From the IMG/VR virus record IMGVR_UViG_3300032182_000379, positions 6,147-65,269 of that record: a stretch of 59,123 bases of DNA. One strand, 5' to 3'. Positions within the stretch are counted from its first letter, which is position 1; the number at the start of each line of letters is the position of its first letter. The DNA is from a virus. The translations under genes and the position numbers were made by a program. Of the stretch, positions 52,288 through 59,123 are shown piece by piece. The notes below the pieces were generated by a model. The model made no database searches. It saw only the letters and a list, made by a program, of their open reading frames with translations, and was not told where the DNA came from.

Positions 52288-53204
52288 CGTTCCTGAGCGA
52301 GTTTGGCGTATTCTTCCTCCTTTTCTACTAGTATGTAGTTTCTATTTGATTCTACCGCAGCAACACCAGTGCTGCCACTCCCAGCGAAACAATCAAGAAC
52401 AGTATCACCAGGATCGGTGCAATGCTCAATAATATTTTTGAGGAGCGGAATTGGTTTAGGAGTGATGTGACCTTGTTTATTAGAGTCGAAATCATAGTTC
52501 CAAACGGAATGATGTGTGCATTTATTACGGAACTTAGGAACCAAATCATCCATAGTGAGACCAAGATGCTTTGTAATTGGAACGATTGTATCCACTGTGG
52601 GATAATTCTTTCCTGTCTCGATGTTGCTATACCACCCTGTAAGTTTGCCATTCTTGCTCAGGATCTCCCTGCTGATGTCACTGGACTTGATATTGCGCTC
52701 CATGCGTCTCTGTCGTAGTTTCTTGTGCAGATCCTTGCGCGTATAGAACATGATATACTCTGAGATCTTCTGGAAGTTGTTGAGTCCTTTGACCTGAACA
52801 AATCCATTCAAGAAACCCTCCTGCTTTGCACCAGAAAATAGTTTGTTCCAGACAATAAAGTTACGGTATTCTAGATCTGTGCTCTGCTGGATGCGCCGAT
52901 CCAGTTCTGCCATGATACGAAAGTCATTGTGGAAGAACCAGAATGATCCACTATCCTTCATCACTCGCGCACACTGGACAAAAACTTCCTCCATCCAGTC
53001 ATAGTAACACTCACCAGAGTAAGGTTTAGGTTGATACCCTCTCTTGGTGTAACCAAAGTTGTCCCAATCATCCTTCCCAATGTTGTAGGGAGGATCAATT
53101 AGGACAAGATCTACAGACTTATCAGCGAGTTTTTGTAACTGCTTTAGGCAATCGCCTTGGATTAGTGTGGAGATAGGCTTGTTTGAGGATGGGCGCAATT
53201 TCAT
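52230..53204 (-). CDS. DNA methyltransferase with inserted helix-turn-helix (324 aa)
   Basis: Start at MKLRPSSNKPISTLI. Motif IV LIDPPYNIG (residues 35-43) comes first and the AdoMet motif I CFAGSGSTG (272-280) comes last: a beta-class amino-methyltransferase, DPPY pointing to N6-adenine (N4-cytosine possible). Between them, about 163-225 (RRMERNIKSSDISREIL, NGKLTGWYSNIETGKNYP, LGLTMDDLVP) reads as an XRE-type helix-turn-helix in the place of the target-recognition region. The upstream HNH-type gene overlaps it by 83 nt, so they may form a restriction-modification pair. Methylation could also protect phage DNA. Confidence 0.85.
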   Translation of the reverse strand: MKLRPSSNKPISTLIQGDCLKQLQKLADKSVDLVLIDPPYNIGKDDWDNFGYTKRGYQPKPYSGECYYDWMEEVFVQCARVMKDSGSFWFFHNDFRIMAELDRRIQQSTDLEYRNFIVWNKLFSGAKQEGFLNGFVQVKGLNNFQKISEYIMFYTRKDLHKKLRQRRMERNIKSSDISREILSKNGKLTGWYSNIETGKNYPTVDTIVPITKHLGLTMDDLVPKFRNKCTHHSVWNYDFDSNKQGHITPKPIPLLKNIIEHCTDPGDTVLDCFAGSGSTGVAAVESNRNYILVEKEEEYAKLAQERVTEAKLSQARSDALLQCV

Positions 53205-54027
53205 CGAGAGGAGTGTCTGACTGGATAAGGTTGGAACGGCGTGTAAGAGGGAGAATGTTACCTCCACGAGTCATATATTTACTGTCACTGAGCGGAGTAA
53301 CATGTCCGAACTGGATCTGATACGGAGAACGATCATCATCAATAGTATACCACTCTGGTTCAAGAATGTCACCTAGGATAGGATCACACAGATAACCATC
53401 CTTGGCGATGTAGATACCGCGCTTATGATATTCTTTCACCAGACGAAATGCGTGCATGAGCAGTTTGTCATGCACATCAGCGGGCATAGTGTAAGTAACA
53501 CCCTTCTGCATGAGCAACAATGCCGCAAAGTCGAACTCTGCTGTTGCTACAGTGAAACTAGTTCCCGCATTTTCTAGAGGAATACCTGCCTTGAGTTTGA
53601 CTCTTTGCTTCAGGTTGTACTCATTACGCACCTCAGTCTCCTGACGCTTGGTAATCTGTACAGGAAAAGTGCGCTTACAACGATTCTTAAACAGCACGTC
53701 ATCTGCACCAGGCGCAGTGTTGCAGTCTTTTATCTTGTTAGCAAACTTGTCAGTATAGAAACCAGCAAGAGTAGAGCGGCACTTGCCACTGTGACCCTTT
53801 GGAAGACAACAAATAGCGCCACTATGGTTGTTGTAGAAGTCATCATAGAAGTCAGATTCCGCAGCAGTGATGTCAACTTGAGCAAGGCGAGCGAGAGATT
53901 CAGAGAACGTTCTCTGCCTTACACCACCATTACAAGTCTTACCGCAGATGTAATCCTTGTATGGACTGGTTTCTTGGAAGTCTACTGCCTCAGCGACAGC
54001 AGCACGGTTTTGAGGGGTGATAAGCAT
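53122..54027 (-). CDS. Probable HNH endonuclease paired with the methyltransferase (301 aa)
   Basis: A cysteine-rich N-terminal half (C28-x3-C32; CCLPKGHSGKC at 73-83) looks like a zinc site. At 240-266, FGHVTPLSDSKYMTRGGNIL followed by PLTRRSN has the HNH pattern: H242, then GGN (N257), then R-x-N. Many type II restriction enzymes have such a domain, and it is directly followed and overlapped by a DNA methyltransferase. Restriction activity is inferred from motif and context; a homing-type or replicative nuclease is the alternative. No clear SD is visible. Confidence 0.7.
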   Translation of the reverse strand: MLITPQNRAAVAEAVDFQETSPYKDYICGKTCNGGVRQRTFSESLARLAQVDITAAESDFYDDFYNNHSGAICCLPKGHSGKCRSTLAGFYTDKFANKIKDCNTAPGADDVLFKNRCKRTFPVQITKRQETEVRNEYNLKQRVKLKAGIPLENAGTSFTVATAEFDFAALLLMQKGVTYTMPADVHDKLLMHAFRLVKEYHKRGIYIAKDGYLCDPILGDILEPEWYTIDDDRSPYQIQFGHVTPLSDSKYMTRGGNILPLTRRSNLIQSDTPLDEIAPILKQAYLHTNPRRLPKAVTKTR

Positions 54028-54067
54028 AATAAGTCTGTGAGGGGTCTAGGAGCGCCCAGAAGGCACC

Positions 54068-54454
54068 TTAAACCATGTAGAGGTAACCACCTGACCAGTC
54101 TGCACGCTTAAGGCACTCATCGCAACTGTCGCTGTCAAGGAGGTTGTAGCGCACATGCTTGGCGGGAGACTTCCAACCTGCGGGTTTGTATACGTCACCA
54201 GTCTTCTTGTCAACGAAAGCATGAACACTACGCTGGTTGTTGACCATAACGATCTTGTAGTATTTGCGCCCCTCTTCGATCTCGAAGGAATAGTCGCACT
54301 TACCATCCAGCAGTTCGTTGATGCAGTTCTGGTGATAACCAGTGCTGTCGCCATCTTTCATGATGGAGCGGTTGTGACTGTGGATGCTGTGGCTCTTGAA
54401 GTCCTCTAGCAGTGCGGTAACAAGGAGGTTGGTGCGTTGGAGGACGGGAGTCAT
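54068..54454 (-). CDS. Phage protein with SVHAFVDKKTGDVYKPAGW motif (128 aa)
   Basis: MTPVLQRTNLLVTALLEDFK, then SFEIEEGRKYYKIVMV, RSVHAFVDKKTGDVYKPAGW, PAKHVRYNLLD and a C-x2-C with a final ADWSGGYLYMV. The strand-turn motif with VHAFVDK.TGDVYK is one I recall from marine phage proteins of unknown function. Promoter with an exact-spacing palindrome upstream. Confidence 0.78.
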   Translation of the reverse strand: MTPVLQRTNLLVTALLEDFKSHSIHSHNRSIMKDGDSTGYHQNCINELLDGKCDYSFEIEEGRKYYKIVMVNNQRSVHAFVDKKTGDVYKPAGWKSPAKHVRYNLLDSDSCDECLKRADWSGGYLYMV

Positions 54455-54469
54455 GGGGTTTCTGTGTTT

Positions 54470-54486
54470 GATATACTAAGTATATC
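54470..54486. promoter_or_regulatory. Palindrome GATATACT-t-AGTATATC over the -10
   Basis: A perfect 8+8 palindrome covering the -10 box TATACT of copy A. Its position would let a bound protein block transcription of the 128-aa gene. Confidence 0.4.
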
Positions 54487-54534
54487 AATTCCTAGGAGCG
54501 CAGCAACCACCCCTGTGACACTTTGCGAAGTGTC
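54479..54534 (-). promoter_or_regulatory. Palindrome-linked promoter (copy A, exact 27-nt spacing)
   Basis: TATACT at 54484-54479, 27 nt, then AAGTGTCACAGG; GACACTT/AAGTGTC (54517-54523/54528-54534) is perfect with a 4-nt loop. No -35 at the usual distance. Serves the 128-aa gene. Confidence 0.65.
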
Positions 54535-54537
54535 CCG

Positions 54538-54852
54538 TCACTCATCAAAGTCCCAGTCTTCCGTGTCATCATCACTGTTGTACCACAAGTTATATGATTC
54601 AGCGTCCTCATCGTCAAAATGTTGGAGGTGGTGGTTAAGTGTGGTTCTTCCCGCAAGTGAAGCAAATGCCACACAAGAATCACCATTGTTCATACAGAAA
54701 CCCCTGCGGAACCATTCAGTTATCTCATGGTCAGGGTAAGATTCAATGAGCATGTCCAAGAGTTCTTCAAACTTATCACGCTCTAGATGCTTATATTCAT
54801 TCCAGGGCAGGTTAGCAAAGTCCCGCCAGTCTTCAATTCTAGGATCGATCAT
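54538..54852 (-). CDS. Acidic unknown protein (104 aa)
   Basis: Start at MIDPRIEDWRDFANLPWNEY, giving an ATGA overlap with the upstream stop. Strongly acidic throughout, ending in a D/E-rich tail (NSDDDTEDWDFDE). FEELLDMLIESYPDHEITEW is helical. It could imitate DNA or bind basic partners, but this is only composition. Last gene of the right-hand unit. Confidence 0.7.
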   Translation of the reverse strand: MIDPRIEDWRDFANLPWNEYKHLERDKFEELLDMLIESYPDHEITEWFRRGFCMNNGDSCVAFASLAGRTTLNHHLQHFDDEDAESYNLWYNSDDDTEDWDFDE

Positions 54853-55538
54853 CGGGAAACCCATTGGGTACGTTCAATAATTTCAATCTTGTTCGCGGCA
54901 ACTTGGTCACAATATTCTAGAACAGCTTTGTTTAAGTTCATGCGTTCGCGTGAATATTCAACTAAAAATCCTGGTTTTCTAAATTTTAGTTCAACTTCCT
55001 TATTTGCTGCGCGATGTGGAGATGCCTGTGCGAAGTCTGTACCGTCATATGTACATTCTTGCGTAGGTATGATGATTGAGTTGTTACTCATGGGAGTAAA
55101 CAACATTGTATCATCTACTTTTATAACACGCCTCTCTCTACATGACAAGTCATTTGCGTCAGGATCAACACCAATGCAGATTGCATCCGCATCATTAGTT
55201 AGTGCTGTGAACCTTGTTAGTCCAGATATACGCAAACTGAGATATGTTCCAGGTCTATAGCGTAACGCTTGAGCATAACCAGCAGTCTCACTTAACCATA
55301 CACCTGCAGGAAATAGTAGGCAGCGACTATGTGCGTAGAATCTACGTAAATAATCGATTGCACCGACCATCTGTAACTTGTCATGATGAATCTGTTTCAC
55401 CATGTCAACGTTGTCTTGCTTGACATAGATCTTCTCTTCCTCAGGATCATCTCCGAAGAATTTAAAACCTGCTTGACATCCACCATAATAAAGAACCGTG
55501 ATACCATCAAGGTAATCACGAGTAGTCACTTTATTCAT
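54849..55538 (-). CDS. Unknown protein, paralogue of the 243-aa neighbour (229 aa)
   Basis: Shares a pattern with the next gene upstream: FGDDPEEEKIYV.QDN..MVKQ, YLSLRISGLTRFTALTND, VDDTMLFTPMSNNSIIIPTQ, GFLVEYSRE, and a final ANKIEIIERT. About 20-30% alike by eye. Jelly-roll-like strands; family not recognised. It overlaps the paralogue by 8 nt. Location next to fibre genes suggests a virion or assembly role. Confidence 0.74.
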   Translation of the reverse strand: MNKVTTRDYLDGITVLYYGGCQAGFKFFGDDPEEEKIYVKQDNVDMVKQIHHDKLQMVGAIDYLRRFYAHSRCLLFPAGVWLSETAGYAQALRYRPGTYLSLRISGLTRFTALTNDADAICIGVDPDANDLSCRERRVIKVDDTMLFTPMSNNSIIIPTQECTYDGTDFAQASPHRAANKEVELKFRKPGFLVEYSRERMNLNKAVLEYCDQVAANKIEIIERTQWVSR

Positions 55539-56262
55539 AAACCCTATCTACGATTTCAATAAGACCTCTTTCTACCTGATCTAACCAACTTGTAGAAAAC
55601 TCTGCTACGTTTGGTTCCGCATCTGTGAACTCAATGAGCACATTAGGTTCATCAGAAGTAATTTTAATTGTGTCTAGTTCAGACACGACAAATGGAAAAT
55701 GTTGAGGCATCTTCGTATTATGATACCATGCATCTTTCAAAGGCACAAGTATCGTTCCAACTTTGCTGGGAGTATATGACAGAGAGTTATTGACTGTGAG
55801 TATATTTCTATGGAGTGCAGATCTATTCGCAAAACCAGTGCAAACACAATTACCATTTGCTTCCATGGATGTTAATCTTGCTAACCCAGGGAATCTAAAG
55901 TGTGTATATGCGCCGTCGTGATAGATAAAAGATTTATTTGCAGGTCTGAGTGAGTCACTCTTCCACGTAGATCCAAACATTACCGTGCGATGATGCACCT
56001 GTAGAGTGTCACCGAGACCAAAGATTAGATCCTGATGCTTATCTACAGGACCACCTGGGTGATCAGTGATCCATTGGCGCACAATCTCACTGTGATCTTC
56101 CAGGACAATCTCTTTGAGAGGGTCTGGATCATTACCAAATAGTTTTTTACCGAGAAGTGCGTCAGTACAACTGAAAATGTTCAACCCGACAGACTCAATA
56201 ACCCTGCCGAAAGAGTATTCAGCGATTCTGCTGTCTTGGATTTGTGTAAGATCTAGTGTCAT
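55531..56262 (-). CDS. Unknown protein, paralogue of the 229-aa neighbour (243 aa)
   Basis: MTLDLTQIQDSRIAEYSFGR, LFGNDPDPLKEIVLEDHSEI, YTHFRFPGLARLTSMEANGN, SYTPSKVGTILVPLKDAWYH, NVLIEFTDAEP and GLIEIVDRVYE. The last three blocks match the 229-aa protein in order, so one arose by duplication. The start overlaps the upstream stop (ATGA). Function unknown. Confidence 0.74.
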   Translation of the reverse strand: MTLDLTQIQDSRIAEYSFGRVIESVGLNIFSCTDALLGKKLFGNDPDPLKEIVLEDHSEIVRQWITDHPGGPVDKHQDLIFGLGDTLQVHHRTVMFGSTWKSDSLRPANKSFIYHDGAYTHFRFPGLARLTSMEANGNCVCTGFANRSALHRNILTVNNSLSYTPSKVGTILVPLKDAWYHNTKMPQHFPFVVSELDTIKITSDEPNVLIEFTDAEPNVAEFSTSWLDQVERGLIEIVDRVYE

Positions 56263-56714
56263 TCTTCAGCTGCCGCTTGTGATGCTGCTTCAAATTGAGT
56301 GTCAAAGTCTTCTTGACCGTGTACGTTGGAAACCTGAACTGTAGAAAGGACTGGATCGAGAATTGTAGAGTTCTTCTTGTACATAGCTTCTCTATGTCTA
56401 TTCATAGTAGCAGGTTCAACAGTCTGAGGTGTGTTGAGAATAGCAGTCAAAGCAAGAACTAAAGGTTTCTTATCCTGTTCTTCCTTCTTCAGTTTCTCTA
56501 CTTCCCAGAATACTAGTTGTGCAACCTGAAACAGGACTGGTTCTTCCTCCTGTGATTTCATGTTGTTCACATTAAAGACTACAACATAGTCATCTTCCGC
56601 CTTCAGTTCAGGAGAATTGAAGTGAACTTCAAAACTGCCGTCTTCTGAGTTGTAGTTTTTACATGTAAATGTTGGTGCCAAACTAGCATCAACAACGAAT
56701 TGTGGATCAAACAT
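56259..56714 (-). CDS. Unknown protein (151 aa)
   Basis: MFDPQFVVDASLAPTFTCKN, strand-rich EDDYVVVFNVNNMKSQEEEP, then helix WEVEKLKKEEQDKKPLVLAL and TAILNTPQTVEPATMNRHRE. Preceded by AGGAG. It lies between the glycine-rich protein and the paralogue pair and is coupled to the latter. Possibly a virion or chaperone protein; family not recognised. Confidence 0.74.
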   Translation of the reverse strand: MFDPQFVVDASLAPTFTCKNYNSEDGSFEVHFNSPELKAEDDYVVVFNVNNMKSQEEEPVLFQVAQLVFWEVEKLKKEEQDKKPLVLALTAILNTPQTVEPATMNRHREAMYKKNSTILDPVLSTVQVSNVHGQEDFDTQFEAASQAAAEE

Positions 56715-56723
56715 TTTTTACTC

Positions 56724-57602
56724 CTAGTTAATGCTACGACCTCTGCGGTCGCCTGTTGTTACCCAACTGTACACATACGACGCTCCATCTATATATGCTC
56801 CACGAGTGCCCCCGCTACAGGAAGAGTTCTGACCATCTACACCGATGCCGCCACCACTGCCGCCACCGTTGGATCCGCAACCCGATCCTCCTCCACCACC
56901 GCCGCCACCGTCGGCGTTACCATTTGCACCACCGTCATTACCAGATCCACCAGGGAGACCAGCGCCACCGCCGCCACCACCACCATTTACTCCATAAGAG
57001 TATTGGTATGATCCGAAGCACTGACTACCCTTCATGCATCCATACTGGTAGGTAACTGTAGCGTTGCAGGTTCCGTTGTTACCTCCACCACCTCCTCCGC
57101 CACCGCCAGCGAGGAGACCATCATTTCTGATTGCTACACTTGTTCTAGTATAAAGACCAGTGGAACCACCTGCTCCACCGCCGCATCCACGACTGCCACC
57201 GTTGCCGCCACGTCCTTGAATACGTTTTCCACTATTAATTTTGAGATAAACTCTACCATTAATACTGCCAAGATTCATTGCGGTGGAGCCACCTTGCAAG
57301 CGATTAGTTTCTACAACACCCTTGATAGTTTGAGAACCATTCCATCCTTGTCCAGTCAAATAATTACTGAGATTGAATGTAGTATTAGTATTACTATTGA
57401 GAGTAACTTTAAATCTAAAGACTTCAGAGTTATGGATTGTTCTCCACGATCCACCTTGTTTGATGTAAACTTGTTTAGAAGTTCTCCAAGAACCTCCACT
57501 CTTTACATATACATCCTCAAGATTTCTCCAGTTACCACTGATCTTGACTTCTAAATGTTCGCCAAGAACTCTTGCTTCTTCGTCGTTATACGGTAACGCC
57601 AT
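56724..57602 (-). CDS. Glycine-rich adhesin-like protein (292 aa)
   Basis: The N-terminus has three copies of a short beta unit (ISGNWRNLEDVYVKSGGSW, RTSKQVYIKQGGSW). The second half is more than 50% Gly with runs of up to nine Gly and eight Cys/aromatic islands (GTCNATVTYQYGCMKGSQCF). Such layouts occur in gp38-type adhesins of T2/S16-like phages, where polyglycine II helices carry receptor-binding loops. A receptor-binding role is inferred; other glycine-rich fibre proteins of cyanophages are the alternative. It follows the truncated fibre gene by 16 nt. Confidence 0.8.
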   Translation of the reverse strand: MALPYNDEEARVLGEHLEVKISGNWRNLEDVYVKSGGSWRTSKQVYIKQGGSWRTIHNSEVFRFKVTLNSNTNTTFNLSNYLTGQGWNGSQTIKGVVETNRLQGGSTAMNLGSINGRVYLKINSGKRIQGRGGNGGSRGCGGGAGGSTGLYTRTSVAIRNDGLLAGGGGGGGGGNNGTCNATVTYQYGCMKGSQCFGSYQYSYGVNGGGGGGGAGLPGGSGNDGGANGNADGGGGGGGGSGCGSNGGGSGGGIGVDGQNSSCSGGTRGAYIDGASYVYSWVTTGDRRGRSIN

Positions 57603-57618
57603 GTTATCTAATCACCTA

Positions 57619-59123
57619 TTAATACTTATACCAGATGTCACCATCGCTTCCGCCAGATGGATTACTTGTGGAGACTGTTCTTGTTCCATATGCATTAGAT
57701 CCAGATCCAACAGAGAGACTGACTGCTCCAGTGGAAGCGTTAACGGAAACTCCACTCCAACCAGTACCTACTGCAAGAGATTGAACACCAGTGTTGTTAA
57801 TGGTAACTGTACCATCACCATTGGTAATACTGATACCAGTAGAAGAACCGAGAGTTGCCTTAGCAAATCCACTGGCACCACCAATAAGTAGTTGACCACT
57901 AGAAAGACTAGATGCATCAATTCCAGTACCACCATAGTTTCTGGCGATAATGGATGCTTGCCATGTACCAGTTCCAATAGTACCAACACTCGTCAAGTTA
58001 GACAGAGTGTCGATTGCTGCTTCGATTGTTGCCTCAGTTGTAGCATCAAGCGCATCAATGTTCTGCAGAGTTGCAGTACCAGAAGAATCGCTAACGACTT
58101 GAGATGTACCAACCGTAAGTTGCCCACCAGTTACAGTTAAGTCACCTGCCATTGTAACATCACCACTAGAAGCAGTAACGTTAAACTTATTGGTGTTAAC
58201 GCTTACATTTCCAGTTACATTCAAGGCACCACTAACAGCGGTAGTAGCATTTCTAAGTGTCAATGTACCAGTGGTAGCACCAACAGTCATCGACGTTGCA
58301 GCGCCAGCAATATTGACTGTGGTTGCAGTAGCGTTAATTAAATTGAATGTGGATGCTGATGTGGTAAGATCTCCACCATTAACGGCAAGATCACCAGCAA
58401 GAGTAAGATTAGAAACACCAGTAATCGCTCCAGTAACAGAAAGATCTCCACCAAGAGTTGTATTGCCACTGTTAACGTTCAGTGTACCAGTGCTCTGAAT
58501 ATCAAGACCTAAACCATTCTTAAGTTGCAGATCTCCAGTTGCATCATTGGCACCAGAACCACCAGAAACCGCCATGTTTCCAGTGTCAGACAGACCCCAC
58601 TTGACCCACTCAGCACCAGTCCAATACCAACCAAGATACTGACCACGAGTAATATTTTCAAGTAACTTCCAGTCTCCTGTGTTCGCCTGAATAGATGCAG
58701 ATGGAGTTGATCCAACGATGTCAATATTTTTCTGTGATTCAGATGCACCACCAATCGTGATGTCATTGGCAGTCAGAGTATCATCAACCGTAGCTTCTTT
58801 CTTGACAAGTAACTTACCTCTAATTTCACTCTCAAGAGTTTCAGACTCAACTGTGAACTTATCACGAATGATGATCTCATCAAACGTAGGACGTAAGTTA
58901 GCAGTTTCACCAACAATAGAAAGTGTTGGTGTATCCAGATCTGCTTCTTCGCCAGTAACAGAACTAATCTTAGTGTTACCAATAAACAAGTCACCATTAG
59001 AGTTCAGACCAGAATAGAACGCGATACCACCTTCTTCTTTCTGTGACTGTGCAAGTAGAACTTCTTCATCAGTAAGAACTCTGTTCTGTACAGATGGAAG
59101 ACCAGTAGAGTAGTTACCAGGAC
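57619..59123 (-). CDS. Fibre-like structural protein, partial (5' end outside window)
   Basis: The frame is open to the right edge, so the true start lies outside; 500 residues are visible. It begins PGNYSTGLPSVQNRVLTDEE, then YSGLNSNGDLFIGNTKISS and fibre repeats (TTLGGDLSVTGAITGVSNLT, GDLAVNGGDLTTS, GDVTMAGDLTVTGGQLTVG), and ends SNPSGGSDGDIWYKY. The repeats are those of phage tail fibres. An internal TTG at 58989 is not a plausible start because the conserved frame continues upstream. It probably forms a fibre with the glycine-rich protein as possible tip. Confidence 0.85.
   Translation of the reverse strand, partial: PGNYSTGLPSVQNRVLTDEEVLLAQSQKEEGGIAFYSGLNSNGDLFIGNTKISSVTGEEADLDTPTLSIVGETANLRPTFDEIIIRDKFTVESETLESEIRGKLLVKKEATVDDTLTANDITIGGASESQKNIDIVGSTPSASIQANTGDWKLLENITRGQYLGWYWTGAEWVKWGLSDTGNMAVSGGSGANDATGDLQLKNGLGLDIQSTGTLNVNSGNTTLGGDLSVTGAITGVSNLTLAGDLAVNGGDLTTSASTFNLINATATTVNIAGAATSMTVGATTGTLTLRNATTAVSGALNVTGNVSVNTNKFNVTASSGDVTMAGDLTVTGGQLTVGTSQVVSDSSGTATLQNIDALDATTEATIEAAIDTLSNLTSVGTIGTGTWQASIIARNYGGTGIDASSLSSGQLLIGGASGFAKATLGSSTGISITNGDGTVTINNTGVQSLAVGTGWSGVSVNASTGAVSLSVGSGSNAYGTRTVSTSNPSGGSDGDIWYKY

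Noticed and set aside
43454-54537. tRNA genes in the island gaps
   Set aside because: Gaps are short and filled by promoter or terminator hairpins; no cloverleaf with GTTC-type T-arm and CCA end was found by eye.
57619-58989. TTG at 58989 as the start of the right-edge gene
   Set aside because: The frame stays open with fibre-like sequence to the window edge, so the gene is simply cut by the window.
259-59017. Many plus-strand open frames of 60-285 codons
   Set aside because: They are antisense to well supported minus-strand genes, rich in S, T, C and N from reversed beta-repeat codons, and lack ribosome sites.

Overview
The window is a piece of a T4-like marine myovirus genome, most likely a cyanophage (Kyanoviridae-type). 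This rests on a baseplate block in T4 order (PAAR tip, gp25, gp6, gp7-like, gp8-like), a gp7-like protein with a YHYH domain, a DUF4815-type structural protein, very large modular fibre proteins, and T4/cyanophage late-promoter boxes (NATAAATA). No photosynthesis, metabolic-cycle or tRNA gene is visible here, so the host is an inference. Every supported gene lies on the minus strand, so transcription runs from high to low coordinates.

Right end (59.1-54.5 kb): a truncated fibre-like protein, a glycine-rich adhesin-like protein, a 151-aa unknown, two paralogous unknowns and an acidic protein, mostly joined by ATGA overlaps. Middle (54.45-43.5 kb): an island of about 35 mostly small genes, many in short units. 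It includes a probable HNH endonuclease plus DNA methyltransferase pair, a 2OG-Fe(II) oxygenase-like protein, a HExxH metallopeptidase-like protein, two KTSC-like proteins and tiny hydrophobic peptides. At least twelve transcription units here carry the same arrangement: an imperfect palindrome (GACACTT/AAGTGTC type, followed by ACAGG), a fixed gap of 27 nt in seven cases, then a sigma70 -10 hexamer with no recognisable -35. This looks like an activator-dependent early or middle promoter class and is the strongest unexplained signal in the window.

43.5-41.1 kb: a 4'-phosphopantetheinyl transferase-like gene, small coiled-coil and basic proteins, an unknown 214-aa protein and the PAAR spike tip. 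41.1-19.4 kb: the baseplate wedge block gp25, gp6, a 3747-aa gp7-like giant, gp8-like and a 2216-aa DUF4815 protein. 19.4-0 kb: small fibre or connector proteins and three giant or large fibre-like proteins (2384, 2899 and 560 aa), then the start of another fibre-like gene with a possible fibrinogen-like domain. The large virion proteins share interchangeable modules: GSGY beta repeats, a TYSRSGTT beta module, helical repeats, a LamG-like domain, and a cupredoxin-like domain that keeps its copper ligands in one protein and has lost them in another.

Late boxes precede gp25, gp8, the 112-aa protein, the 177-aa protein and the leftmost gene, which fits late expression of virion parts, while the island uses the palindrome-linked promoters. 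Functional calls come from motif reading only; no database search was run.
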